A stretch of DNA of 64,000 nt from Pedobacter sp. AJM (GTDB lineage: Bacteria > Bacteroidota > Bacteroidia > Sphingobacteriales > Sphingobacteriaceae), in assembly GCF_002197755.1 (NCBI RefSeq), contig NZ_NHOT01000003.1:1-64000 (forward strand). Reading direction: 5' to 3'. The notes under the pieces were generated by a model. It was not told where the DNA came from and did not search any database. It was given only the letters and a program-made list of their open reading frames with translations. Positions within the stretch are counted from its first letter, which is position 1; each line of letters begins with the position of its first letter. The position numbers and the translations under genes were made by a program. Below are positions 35,501 to 44,700 of this stretch, in pieces.

Positions 35501-36545
35501 AAAATTCAAAGCCCGAGCTTCCTTCATGGTAATAATTGAGTCCGCCGAAATAGGTGCCGATCCAGATGCCCCCTTCCCGGTCTTTAAACACATTATAAAC
35601 CGCATCATCATTAATGCTGAAAGGATCGTGGTTCTTTTTCTGATAAGCGGTGAATCGGTTATTTTTCCGGTCGAAAATGTTTAAACCTTTTTCCGTGCCT
35701 AAGCAAATGTATCCGGGTTTGGGCTCATAAATGGCCCTTACAATATTATCGCTAATGGAATTTCCCGACGATTTCTGGTAAATGGTGAATTGGTTTGTAC
35801 GTTTATTCCAGAGGTTTAAGCCACCCGCCATGGTGCCAATCCAGATATCGCCATGACTATCTTTGTACAAATCGAGGATGACATTACTCGAAAGTTTCGC
35901 CCCTGGCGATAACGTGTTGTATTGTCTGATTTGATTGGTTTTGGGGTTAAGCACATCAATACCTTTGCCATAAGTGCCCATCCAGATCTCTCCTGCGTCA
36001 TCCTGGAGGATTTTAGACACCTCGTTTGATGCTAGTGCTGGTGAAGATGTAGTATTGAAACGCTTGATTTGCCGGCTTTTTGCTGCGTAAACGAAAACCC
36101 CTTTCTCTTTAGTCGCGATCCAGATGTCGCCATTTCGAGCACGAATGACATCATTGATAAAAAAATGCTGAAGCGGTTTAAAAAGGCTAAACTTTTCGGT
36201 TTCCAGGTTGAAGATATAAATCCCCTCATCGGTACCGATCCAAAAGGTTTTTGCATCGTACTTAAAAATTTTGCGGATAAAGTTGTTGCCTAAACTTCCG
36301 GGAATGCCTTTCTGAAACTGAAAGGATTTAAAATCATAGCCATCAAAACGGCTGAGGCCATATTTAGTGCCGAACCACATGTAACCCTGATCATCCTGCT
36401 CAATATCCCAAACGGTATTGGCACACAAACCATCAGATACGGTATAGTGCCTAAAGAAAATTTTCTGAGCAGTGACAGAATTTAAAATAAAAAGGCTAAA
36501 AAAAAGGAGCAGGACTACCGCCCTGCTTATCTTTTTGTACATCAT
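32514..36545 (-). CDS. Hybrid two-component system sensor/regulator (HTCS) of the polysaccharide locus
   Basis: A 1343-aa one-protein signalling system. Signal peptide to residue 26. Residues 30-660 hold about 14 beta-propeller (Reg_prop) repeats with the motif G.IWIGT..GGLN. A Y_Y_Y domain lies at 700-785, a membrane helix at 790-808, a HisKA domain with His847 in AHEVRTPLS, an HATPase at 940-1065 (DDGIGIP, GGTGIGLALAK), a receiver with Asp1137 (ISDVMMPVMDG) and Lys1189, and an AraC-type HTH at 1240-1335 (IAEIGYMVGFNSHSYFSKCF). It reads sugar breakdown products in the periplasm and controls transcription directly. It lies downstream of the GH genes and the SusCD pair, its probable targets. 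The ligand is unknown. Confidence 0.96.
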   Translation of the reverse strand: MMYKKISRAVVLLLFFSLFILNSVTAQKIFFRHYTVSDGLCANTVWDIEQDDQGYMWFGTKYGLSRFDGYDFKSFQFQKGIPGSLGNNFIRKIFKYDAKTFWIGTDEGIYIFNLETEKFSLFKPLQHFFINDVIRARNGDIWIATKEKGVFVYAAKSRQIKRFNTTSSPALASNEVSKILQDDAGEIWMGTYGKGIDVLNPKTNQIRQYNTLSPGAKLSSNVILDLYKDSHGDIWIGTMAGGLNLWNKRTNQFTIYQKSSGNSISDNIVRAIYEPKPGYICLGTEKGLNIFDRKNNRFTAYQKKNHDPFSINDDAVYNVFKDREGGIWIGTYFGGLNYYHEGSSGFEFYYPSGVKNSLSGNAVSAFLETKPGQMWIGTEDGGLNYFNTTDKSFRKFPFSAGQDSLSYHNIHALYQDKAGNIWIGMYTGGVNILNPRTGKIRRYKSDPANPASLSDNSVYSIDEDRQGRIWVSTISGLNLYDQQNDRFIRIKGKNLDKSCIYQVYQDEDQVIWIATYDNGLIRMDRNNHLTQYAYSQKTGSISSNKVICMLDDGEGNLWLGTDGSGLNVLNKKTGKFRAFDHENWIRSAVIYGIVKDQAGKLWFSTNNGIFEYHPKTKTKRSFGKWDNLQSQQYNYKAYYKDSSGKLYFGGINGFNAFSPAEVKSSPAIPKVSFTNFQLFNKDLDGNDNNSPLKQSINYSSEIVLKHHQSVLSIEYASLSFIAPNKLQYAFKMEGFDKGWNNVGSQRKATYTNLPPGDYHFQVKVIDDLGMGVGEVSGIKIKILPPFYKTVTAYILYLIALVSAAMWLRRYVYEKERKRNEIKLERLKNKSEQDFYKQKIEFFTAMAHEVRTPLSLIIAPLEHLLTQKKKDPESMEQLLVMEENSDRLLTLVNQLLDFRRIESDIFEIHPEPLELIYLINSIRDRFSPIATKKGLEFSVVTAFEKLDIHADPEALMKILSNLLINAFKFARRKLEIKINDMQVAVNGEEMISISVEDDGIGIPKAQLDSIFKKFFKVSTEEHQYTNLGGTGIGLALAKSLTEKHGGRLEVQSEEGLKTIFTVLIPFRQYELAPALELEEANEEYEGKQTVLVVEDDPSLLDFLSKSFIAEGYHTLRAKNGKEGLKQLDNHQVDLVISDVMMPVMDGIELCKIIKNDIDYSHLPVVLLTAKTNTEAEIQGLESGADAYISKPFKWKQLSLMIKNLLERQSNLKQRFAQNPLEGTEILNTGNRDKKFLAKITQIIEARIADPQLSVEDLGREVGLSRSSLYKKIKAKTGHVPNEFVRIIRLKMAAKLLVEQEYTIAEIGYMVGFNSHSYFSKCFYTQFELTPTEFVEKHKRRTEAD

Positions 36546-36594
36546 AAATGGTTAGATAGGTTTCACAAGTTAGTGAAATTGCCTTTCGTGGCTG

Positions 36595-37674
36595 TTATTT
36601 TATGTCGTTCAATTTTTTAATCAACTCAACCTCTTCCTTTTTATAAGGTGTTCCATCTTTTCTGAACACTTCATGAAACCATTCTTTTGGTTCGTCTCCG
36701 TTTGGAAGTGGTGTATCCCAGGCGTATTTGGTATTTGATTTTCCATCTACCAACCCCCAGTTAATGGCACCGATGTTTTCCTTTTTCAGCAAAGGCATCA
36801 CATTTTCAAAGCGACTGCCTCGGGTACGGGCCATATATTCTGTACAAATCATCGGCCTTCCGTGTGAACGCAACATGTCAATGACGCGTTGGTGCCATTG
36901 TGGCTCTTCGTAGTCGTGGTAAGTGATCACATCCGAATTTAACGCCTGAAAAGCATTCAGTTCTTTATAATCCCATGCCCAAAGGCCGGCACTGATGGGT
37001 TGCTCAGGATTAACCGCCCTGGCCCAGGTAAACACACTTTTCAGCAAGGGGTAAGATGTGGTCAACTTGCCCGAATTTCCAGGTTCGTTGTATAAATCCC
37101 ATAATAAAATGCGTTTGTCCGTTTTGAAACGGGTCATTACATCCTTCACATATTTTTCAAGTGCAGGAAAATTAGCGGCATTTTTCGAATCCGGATCGCC
37201 CGGGTCCTGTACCCATCCAGAATTGTGGATACCGGGTTTCGGTGCAGGTTGTTTGCCAATTTTAGCCTGCTTGTTCCAGCAATCATCAAAAAACACAAAG
37301 ACAGTTTTAATTTTATGTTTATTGGCGATGGTGAGGTATTGATCCATTCTCTTTTTGAAACCTTCCTGATCTTGTTTCCAGGCCAGGCTGTGCAGGTAAA
37401 CCCGCATGGTATTGAAACCAATGCCTTCTGCCCAACCCAACTCTTTATCTATTGTAGCAGGATCGAATGTATCAGCCTGCCACATTTCCAGCTGGTTAAT
37501 GGCGGTACTGGGTAAGAAATCGGCACCATTAATCCATTTGTATTGTTTATACCAGGCGTTGGCCTTTTCAATTGACCATACCTTGCCTACAACGGGCGTG
37601 GCTTCCTGTGCACTTGTCACTGTGCTGATACTTAACAGTGCGAGCAATAAAAGGTTAACATATTTTTTCATCAT
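36595..37674 (-). CDS. Clan GH-A glycoside hydrolase (GH5/GH2-like)
   Basis: A 359-aa secreted enzyme with a (beta/alpha)8-barrel. Signal peptide to about residue 22 (STVTSAQ). The catalytic acid/base is Glu197 in LLWDLYNEPGN and the nucleophile is Glu279 in PMICTEYMAR, with HDYEEPQW before it; these fit the retaining clan GH-A. In databases such proteins are named cellulase-like or 1,4-beta-xylanase; I cannot decide the exact family. It cleaves a beta-linked polymer or side chain of the substrate that the locus targets. It lies downstream of two GH43 genes on the same strand (38-bp gap). Confidence 0.85.
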   Translation of the reverse strand: MMKKYVNLLLLALLSISTVTSAQEATPVVGKVWSIEKANAWYKQYKWINGADFLPSTAINQLEMWQADTFDPATIDKELGWAEGIGFNTMRVYLHSLAWKQDQEGFKKRMDQYLTIANKHKIKTVFVFFDDCWNKQAKIGKQPAPKPGIHNSGWVQDPGDPDSKNAANFPALEKYVKDVMTRFKTDKRILLWDLYNEPGNSGKLTTSYPLLKSVFTWARAVNPEQPISAGLWAWDYKELNAFQALNSDVITYHDYEEPQWHQRVIDMLRSHGRPMICTEYMARTRGSRFENVMPLLKKENIGAINWGLVDGKSNTKYAWDTPLPNGDEPKEWFHEVFRKDGTPYKKEEVELIKKLNDIK

Positions 37675-37712
37675 ATTAATTTTAGGTGTTGTCCGGCTTT
37701 TGCCGAACCAGC

Positions 37713-38759
37713 TTATTTATTTTGTGAGGGAATGTTTAGCTCCTGATCGGTTTTTAGGGGAACACCAAAATTTGGCGATCCATCAGCATTCCAGGTAAAT
37801 TTTTGCGCCCTTGGAGAGCGTTGTCCGCCGCAGCCTTGCCCCGGACCAGCATTGGCATGGTATAAAATCCAGTCTTCTTTCCCGTCGGGCGATTTAAAAA
37901 AGGAATTGTGACCAGGTGCATATACCCTATTTTCGGGCGATTGTTTAAATACAGGTTGGGGGCTTTTTACCCATGAACCCGCATCCAGAAGATTTTTTCC
38001 TTTCAGGCTTAACATCCCCAGGGCATAAAAATCTGTCCAGCAGCCACTGGCCGAATAAATCAGGAAAACTTTGCCTTTATTCACAAGTACCTGAGGACCT
38101 TCATTTACATCTACATGGGGTGGATTATTGGGATCATTCAGGTCGCCATGTTTTTCCCACTCAAACTGAGGGCTGGAAATTTTGTAACGTGCACCCTCAA
38201 CCGTCCAGGGGTTTTTCATTTTGGCAATATAGATTTCCTGCTTCTGGTTGATGTCTCCCTCCCATCCGGCCCAGATCATATAAAGCTGCTTCTGGTAGAT
38301 AAAAACTGAACCATCAATGGCCCATTTGTTCGTGGCATCGCCCACTTTGCCTTTAAATACCCATTCACCCTGCAAAGGATTTTTAGCGGCATTTTCCAGT
38401 ACATACATGCGGTGATTGTTGTTATGACCATCATCTGCAGCGAAATATACATACCATTTGCCACCGATAAAATGAATTTCAGGGGCCCAGAGTTCTTTTG
38501 AATAGGCTTTACCTGCCGGTGGAATGAAAATGGTTTTCTGCTCGGCTGTTTTAAGATCGGCCAGGTTTTTGGTTTTCCAGATCACCAGCTTATTTTGCAT
38601 GGTTTGGGTATAGTAATAATAACCATCTTTATAAATGCTCCAGGGATCGGCTCCTGATGGTAGCAATGGGTTTTTAAAAGTCTGCGCCAGGCCCACCTGT
38701 ACGATGAACATCAGCAGCAAACTCAGTACAATGCGGTATCTTTTAATGTGTTTATTCAT
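37713..38759 (-). CDS. GH43 family glycoside hydrolase, copy 1
   Basis: A 348-aa secreted enzyme with a five-bladed propeller. Signal to about residue 25 (VQVGLAQ). Catalytic triad by motif: Asp38 in SGADPWSIYKDG (base), Asp149 in WAIDGSVF (pKa modulator) and Glu220 in VNEGPQVLV (acid). It closes with GHNSFFKSPDGKEDWILYHA and a GCGGQRSPRAQKF strand. GH43 enzymes act on arabinan, arabinoxylan or xylan side chains; the GHNSFF block and short length resemble exo-alpha-L-arabinofuranosidases, which I treat as probable only. The stop of the second GH43 gene lies 1 base upstream of its start, so the pair is translated together. Confidence 0.92.
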   Translation of the reverse strand: MNKHIKRYRIVLSLLLMFIVQVGLAQTFKNPLLPSGADPWSIYKDGYYYYTQTMQNKLVIWKTKNLADLKTAEQKTIFIPPAGKAYSKELWAPEIHFIGGKWYVYFAADDGHNNNHRMYVLENAAKNPLQGEWVFKGKVGDATNKWAIDGSVFIYQKQLYMIWAGWEGDINQKQEIYIAKMKNPWTVEGARYKISSPQFEWEKHGDLNDPNNPPHVDVNEGPQVLVNKGKVFLIYSASGCWTDFYALGMLSLKGKNLLDAGSWVKSPQPVFKQSPENRVYAPGHNSFFKSPDGKEDWILYHANAGPGQGCGGQRSPRAQKFTWNADGSPNFGVPLKTDQELNIPSQNK

Positions 38760-38760
38760 A

Positions 38761-39849
38761 TTATTGTTCTCCGGAAGGTTTGTTCACCTGCAATCCTGTA
38801 GCTACTGGCACACCAAAATCCGGACTGCCATCGGTTTTAAATGTAAATTTCTGCATCCTCACGTTTCTTTTGTCTGCACAGCCCTGGTTGGTTTCTGAGT
38901 TGGCATGATAAATCATCCAGTTTTCTTTGCCATCTGGCGATTTAAAAAACGAATTGTGCCCCGGCCCATAAGCATTGCTTTGTGGCTGTTTGCTAAACAC
39001 GGGTTGGGCAGACTTTTGCCAGTCGGCTTTCACCAAAGGATCACCCCCGGTTTTAAGGCTTAACATGCCTAAAGCATAATCGTCCGTTCCACAGTAGCTT
39101 GCTGAATAAATTAAAAATGCCTTATTATCCGGAGATATTAATGCCTGCGGACCTTCATTTACACCAAATCCATTCTTTTCCCAATTCAATTCCGGTTCTG
39201 TCAACTTAGTTGCTGATCCTGCTAAGGTAAATGGATTTGTCATTTTAGCGATGTAAATATTTTGTGTCAGATTTACATTGGTCACATCGGGTCTTCCGCA
39301 CCACATGAAATAGCGGCTGCCATTTAGCTCGAGGATGGAACCATCAATCGCCCAGAAATCGGTATCGGCAGTAAAAATACGACCTTTATCTACCCAGGTT
39401 CCTGTAGTGGGGTCGGCACTGCTGTTTTCGAGTACCCATGTCCGCTGACTGATATCAGTACCATTGCCGGCGGTGTAATAAATGTACCATTTGCCATCGA
39501 AAAAGTACAATTCCGGTGCCCAAACATTCCTGGAATTGGCTGCACCTACTATCGGAACAAATACGGTTTTAGGAATGGCTGCACTCAGTTTAGACATCGC
39601 AGTGGTGGCCCATAAACTGATGGAAGTTCCATTGGTTTGCAGGTAATAATACACCCCGTCTTTCTGGAATACCGATGGATCAGCTCCGTTCATCAAAGGG
39701 TTGGAAAAAGTACCTGCTGCTGGAGGTGGAATGACGGGATCAACCGGAATGGGGTTGTCTGTCTTCCCGCAGGAAAGACCTACAGAAATTAAAATCGCCA
39801 GTCCGATGGAATGGAGTTTTAAGTTTATTAATATGGGGTTGTTTTTCAT
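38761..39849 (-). CDS. GH43 family glycoside hydrolase, copy 2 (lipoprotein)
   Basis: A 362-aa lipoprotein with lipobox VGLSC (Cys27) and a proline-rich linker to residue 45. The propeller motifs are Asp57 in NGADPSVFQKDG, Asp169 in WAIDGSIL and Glu232 in VNEGPQALI, matching the catalytic set of the neighbouring paralogue, and it shares its GHNSFFKSPDGKE segment and C-terminal CADKRNVRMQKF. It is probably tethered to the outer-membrane surface, while the paralogue appears periplasmic, so the two may act in sequence. First enzyme gene after the repeat block that separates it from susD. Confidence 0.92.
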   Translation of the reverse strand: MKNNPILINLKLHSIGLAILISVGLSCGKTDNPIPVDPVIPPPAAGTFSNPLMNGADPSVFQKDGVYYYLQTNGTSISLWATTAMSKLSAAIPKTVFVPIVGAANSRNVWAPELYFFDGKWYIYYTAGNGTDISQRTWVLENSSADPTTGTWVDKGRIFTADTDFWAIDGSILELNGSRYFMWCGRPDVTNVNLTQNIYIAKMTNPFTLAGSATKLTEPELNWEKNGFGVNEGPQALISPDNKAFLIYSASYCGTDDYALGMLSLKTGGDPLVKADWQKSAQPVFSKQPQSNAYGPGHNSFFKSPDGKENWMIYHANSETNQGCADKRNVRMQKFTFKTDGSPDFGVPVATGLQVNKPSGEQ

Positions 39850-39930
39850 AGGATATGATTAAATATGTTTTTTTTCTATTGATCTTCATTGCAAAGTTTT
39901 TTTCATCAATTTTGCTTAATAAAATTGCTC

Positions 39931-40189
39931 CTGCGTAAATCTTCTTAATCTGCAGGAAACTAAAACATGATACAGTATACTCTCCGCTGATTTTCGCTAA
40001 TCCCGCTGATGAAAATTGATCTGCGTAAATCTTCTTAATCTGCGGGAAACTAAAACATGATACAGTATATCTCCCGCTGATTTTCGCTGATCCCGCTGAT
40101 GAAAATTGATCTGCGTAAATCTTCTTAATCTGCGGGAAACTAAATGTGGCACAGTATACTCTCCGCTGATTTTCGCTAATCCCACAGAC
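39931..40189. repeat. Tandem repeat, 90-bp unit, three copies
   Basis: Unit starts lie at 39931, 40021 and 40111 (exactly 90 bp apart), each opening CTGCGTAAATCTTCTTAATC and containing CCGCTGATTTTCGCT(A/G)ATCCC. The third copy is cut short in the last 20 bp. CCCGCTGAT and ATCTGCGGG inside a unit are near-complementary and could fold. It lies within the gap between susD and the GH43 genes and is probably copied elsewhere in the genome. A 189-bp frame (39997-40185) spans it by virtue of the period being divisible by three; I do not take it as a gene. Confidence 0.9.
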
Positions 40190-40218
40190 TAAAAATTACT
40201 TTAGCAATAACGAATCAA

Positions 40219-41754
40219 TTAATACCTCGGATTCTGCGTTAAATTTGAATTCAAATCAATATCGCTTTGCGGGATCGGATACAACTCATGCTTTCCAACA
40301 ATAAATCCGGTAAAATCTGCATCTCTGCTGGCCAAAGCCGGAGTTAAATCACCCCAACGCAACAAATCAGCCCAACGCCAGCCTTCTCCTGCCAGTTCCG
40401 TTACCCGCTCATGTTTGAGCTGAGTTAAGAATTGTGCCTGGCTTAAACCTGGTTTAGTTGAAGTAAGCGTAGCCAAACCTGCTCTTTGCCTTACCCGATC
40501 AACAAATGGATAAGCTTCTGCCGTTCTGTTTAGACCATTAAGTGCTTCTGCATACATTAAGAGCACATCTGCATAGCGGATTAAACGGTAGTTATTCGGC
40601 GAACGAAAACCTTCCTGGTTTCTCCAGTGATCGTTTAGCAATTTCCGGAACCATACGCCATTGGCATCTGGTCCGTTGCCATAGCGACTGGCGAAAGTTT
40701 GTCCGTAAACGATGGTGGTAGTTGGTCCGGCCGGATTTGCATTATTAAAAATAAAGGAAGCAGCCAAACGCGAGTCCTGCACTCCAGTGGTGGTTTTTTC
40801 CTGTAAAAATTCGTCAACAACCCACCTGCGGGCTGCTCCATCTGAATACCCAACACCCGGAGGTGCGAAAAACTGAGCGATAGATGAACCAGTATTGTTA
40901 ATTCGGGCTTCATCCACATCATCATCTGTACTTTCAGACTGGTTTTCACTGAACTGAATTTCAAAGATAGATTCACTGTTATTTTCCTTGCTGATGATAA
41001 AGTTATCCCGGTAATCAGCTGTTAGGGAGTAGATTGAACTTCCGGCACCCGTAACCAGATAGCCAAAAGCATTGGCTGCTTCCTGATACATGCGCTGTTG
41101 CAGATAGGTTTTACCCAGAAGCGCATAAGCGGCTCCTTTTGTTGCACGGCCCAAATCTGTTGCCGAATAACTTACCGGTAAATCGACCAAAGCCTCGGTT
41201 AAATCTTTGGCCACCTGTGCATAAGCCTGTTGTGTAGTGGCATTTGCAGGTACATCTTTCGGTTGCGAGGGCGTTAACATTAAAGGCGGACGGCCATAAT
41301 AAAGCGTTAGGTTGAAATAAAATAAGGCCCTTAAAAATTTGGCTTCGGCAATGATCCTTTTCTTATTGGTTTCATCCATCGGTATGGCTGGTACATTTGC
41401 AATCACCTGATTGGCCCTGAACACGCCTACGTATAAAGTAGACCAGGTTTGAGCGGTTAAGCCATCATTATAATTGGTTTGATTGAAGCGCATCAGGTTA
41501 TTCAATCCGCCATCGCCACCTGAACCAAAACCTTCATCCGATTTCAGGATGCCATGGTAGAACATCCATCTCGAATATAAACTGGCGGTACGGTAAAACG
41601 TACTGTAAACCGCATTAATGCCTTTTGTTGCATCATCACCTGTTTTCCAGAAGCTGGAAATAGTTGGTGCATTTGGATTAACGGCATCAAAATCTCTTTT
41701 GCAACCTAAGAAGGCCATAAGTGATGCCGTTAAGATGAATATATATTTTTTCAT
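40219..41754 (-). CDS. SusD/RagB family nutrient-binding lipoprotein
   Basis: A 511-aa surface lipoprotein: lipobox FLGC (Cys18). The SusD fold shows in ATKGINAVYSTFYRTASL, RFLRALFYFNLTLYYGRPP, RATKGAAYALLGKTYLQQRM and NYRLIRYADVLLMYAEALN, with the C-terminal GWRWADLLRWGD and HELYPIPQSDIDLNSNLTQN. It caps the SusC transporter encoded 14 bp upstream and binds oligosaccharides at the surface. The 370-bp gap downstream with the 90-bp repeat separates it from the enzyme genes. Confidence 0.96.
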   Translation of the reverse strand: MKKYIFILTASLMAFLGCKRDFDAVNPNAPTISSFWKTGDDATKGINAVYSTFYRTASLYSRWMFYHGILKSDEGFGSGGDGGLNNLMRFNQTNYNDGLTAQTWSTLYVGVFRANQVIANVPAIPMDETNKKRIIAEAKFLRALFYFNLTLYYGRPPLMLTPSQPKDVPANATTQQAYAQVAKDLTEALVDLPVSYSATDLGRATKGAAYALLGKTYLQQRMYQEAANAFGYLVTGAGSSIYSLTADYRDNFIISKENNSESIFEIQFSENQSESTDDDVDEARINNTGSSIAQFFAPPGVGYSDGAARRWVVDEFLQEKTTTGVQDSRLAASFIFNNANPAGPTTTIVYGQTFASRYGNGPDANGVWFRKLLNDHWRNQEGFRSPNNYRLIRYADVLLMYAEALNGLNRTAEAYPFVDRVRQRAGLATLTSTKPGLSQAQFLTQLKHERVTELAGEGWRWADLLRWGDLTPALASRDADFTGFIVGKHELYPIPQSDIDLNSNLTQNPRY

Positions 41755-41768
41755 GATCTGTTTATAAA

Positions 41769-44700
41769 TTAGAATCCTACGCTTAAACCAAATGAGATAA
41801 TTCTGGATGATGGATAATTTCCATTGTCTACGCCCGGCTCCAGGTTTGCATTTGCGCCTACCACATCCGGATCCAATCCGCTGTATTTGGTGATGGTAAA
41901 CAAGTTTTGACCGCTTACATATAACCTGGCACTGCTGATATTGGCCTTAGAAATGAATTTAACCGGCAGGTTATAACCCAGTTCTACATTACGCAATCTT
42001 AGGAAAGAACCATCTTCAATCCAGCGATCGGTGTTGCCCCTTGCATTTTCATTAATGCCCCTGTCGTTCGCCGCAAACTGGTAACCCAATCTTGGAAATG
42101 TGGTAGCAGTATTGGTTGGGGTCCACGGGTTAATTGCCCTTCTGTAGTTGGAGTTTCCGTAACTATCCAGTTCCCGGAGTACATCGTTATAGAGTTTTTG
42201 TCCGAAGGCACCATAAAGTTGAATAGAAAGACTAAAATCTTTATATCTGGAGTTGAACTGTAAACCTGTGGTGAATTTAGGGAAAGCAGAACCTGCAAAA
42301 ACACGGTCTTTATCGTTGATATCATCATTGGTACCACCATCAACAGTATTGACATAACGGATATCACCCGGTTTGGCATAAGCACTCTGGGCTTTATGTG
42401 CATCAATTTCTGCCTGGTTCTGGAAAATACCATCTGTTTTTAACACATAATACTCACCGATGGAACGGCCCACCTGCGTACGGGTATTGCCCGACTGGAT
42501 ATAATCTTTCGGCTGACCGGTTTCTGTATCAATCCCTAGGTTACCCAGTGATAATACTTTATTTCTTATTACACTTATATTCCCTGCGATGTCCCATTTA
42601 AAATCGCCATCCAGTTTTGGGCGGTAGCCTAAATTTAACTCAATCCCCTTGTTTTGGATGGAGCCGATATTCACAATTGGATCGCCCTGTAAATTCCCCA
42701 GATAACCCGGCAAAGGCTGAGCAAGTAAAACATCTTCAGAAACTGACCGGAACACATCAAAGTTTACGGTGAACTGATCCTTAAACAAGGAGGCATCAAA
42801 ACCTAAATTGGTTGTCTTTTTCTTTTCCCATCTTAAATCACCCGAAGCCAGTTTAGCCTGAATAGCACCTGCATTGGTGGTTTGTCCGCTGCCCAAAACT
42901 ACATCTGGTGCCTGGTTTAAGAAACCGATGTATTGGTAGGGACTTAAAGTATTCACACCAAGAGAACCATATGAACCTCTTAGTTTTAAATCAGATACCC
43001 AATCCACTTTAAAGAAATCTTCTTTCGAAATTCTCCATCCTAAAGCACCTGACGGGAAATAACCTGTTCGGAACTGAGGAGAGAAACGGGAATCTTTATC
43101 TGCCCGGAAGGTAAAGGTAACCAGGTATTTATCGTTATACGTATAATTTACCCTTCCCAGATAAGAATCTAACAGGCTTTTATAGATCGTGCCGGAAGAA
43201 GTACGCCCCTCACCGGCTGTAGAAGTTAAGGTATTGAAATAATCACCTCCAAATTGTGCCAGCTTAATCCCGCTGCCAAAAGTATTATCCGTTTGCGTAG
43301 TCTGCTCGGTGTAACCCACCACCCCGTTGATGCTGTGTTTACCGATTACATAGTTATAGTTTAAGGTATGCTCCAGTAAATAGCTGAGGAACTGGGAACG
43401 GTTATCACTTAACTGACTAAAATCAGGCGATTGGTTCTGGTACCACGAACCATCTTTCCGGAGCGATTTGCTCTTATCAAAGCTGGTTTCGATACCGGCA
43501 TTAAAGCGATAAGTTAAGCCTTCAATGATTTTAAAATCGACGAAAGCGTTACCCAGAAGCTTGGCGAAATTTGATTTGACCGAAGTAATATTGGCAATAG
43601 CCGTTTGGTTACGGGAAAAAGTATTGATACTGGCATTTGATCCGTAGCCCCATCCTCCAGGGTTATTGGTACTGATTAAAGCATTATCCTGAACCGGGAT
43701 TAAAGGCACGCTGGTAAACATATCATACCATGGATTTCCGGCAAAAGCACCACCCTGAAAAGGCGATTTTGAAGTGGAAGAAGAAAAAGCCAGGTTTTCT
43801 CCGAATTTGAACCTGCCTTTGGTGGTTTCAGTATTTACCCGGAACGAAGCCCGTTCAAATTCCCTGGCAATCAGTACGCCTTTATCTTTGAAATAACCCC
43901 CGGAGATCAGGTATTTTGAACCATTGCCTCCACCGGAAATACTGGCATTATAATCCTGAACCGATCCGGTACGAAGCGTTTCATCTACCCAATTCGTATT
44001 GGTACTGCCATTATAGTTGGCAACACCCGGCTGAATGGCCATTCCTGAAGCCTGATAAGCACGGGTATTGGTGGCTGCATATTCCGCAGCATTCATCATG
44101 TCGTAAGTTTTTGGTACCTGAGAAATACTGTACCTGGAGGTTACCGCTATTTTTGCGGGGCCATCCTTACCCTTTTTCGTGGTGATGAGGATCACCCCAT
44201 TCCCGGCTCTTGATCCATAAATGGCAGCAGCTGAAGCATCTTTCAGGATTTGTACGTCTTCAATATCATTCGGACTCACCGTGGTATTCGGATCGGCAAT
44301 CATCCCATCGATCACATACAAAGGACTGGCGTTACCAAAAGTAGCCAGACCACGGATATTTACCACCGCTTCCTGACCTGGAGCACCACCATTTCTAACG
44401 GCTACGCCTGGGGTTTGCCCTTGCAATGCTTCTGGTAAAGAACGTGAGACCAGTTTTTCGGTGTTAGTGGTATTTACCGAGCCGGTAGCTCCGGTTAAAT
44501 CTCTCCGGCGAATGGTTTGATAGCCGATTACGACCACATCATCCAATGAGGTATCAGCTGAAGTTAAGGTCACATCCATTACGGGATTGCTGCCTACAAC
44601 AATTTCTTTGGATTGGAAGCCAATATAATTGAAGACTAAAGTGGCATTCTCCGGGACAGAGATGCTATACTTTCCATTGGCATCGGTGGCCACTACCCTG

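Noticed and set aside
39997..40185. 62-aa frame across the 90-bp repeat as a gene
   Set aside because: The peptide repeats with the 90-bp unit because 90 is divisible by three; no start signal or family.
39931..40189. 90-bp repeat as a CRISPR array
   Set aside because: Units are identical over their whole length, with no variable spacers and only three copies; no cas genes nearby.
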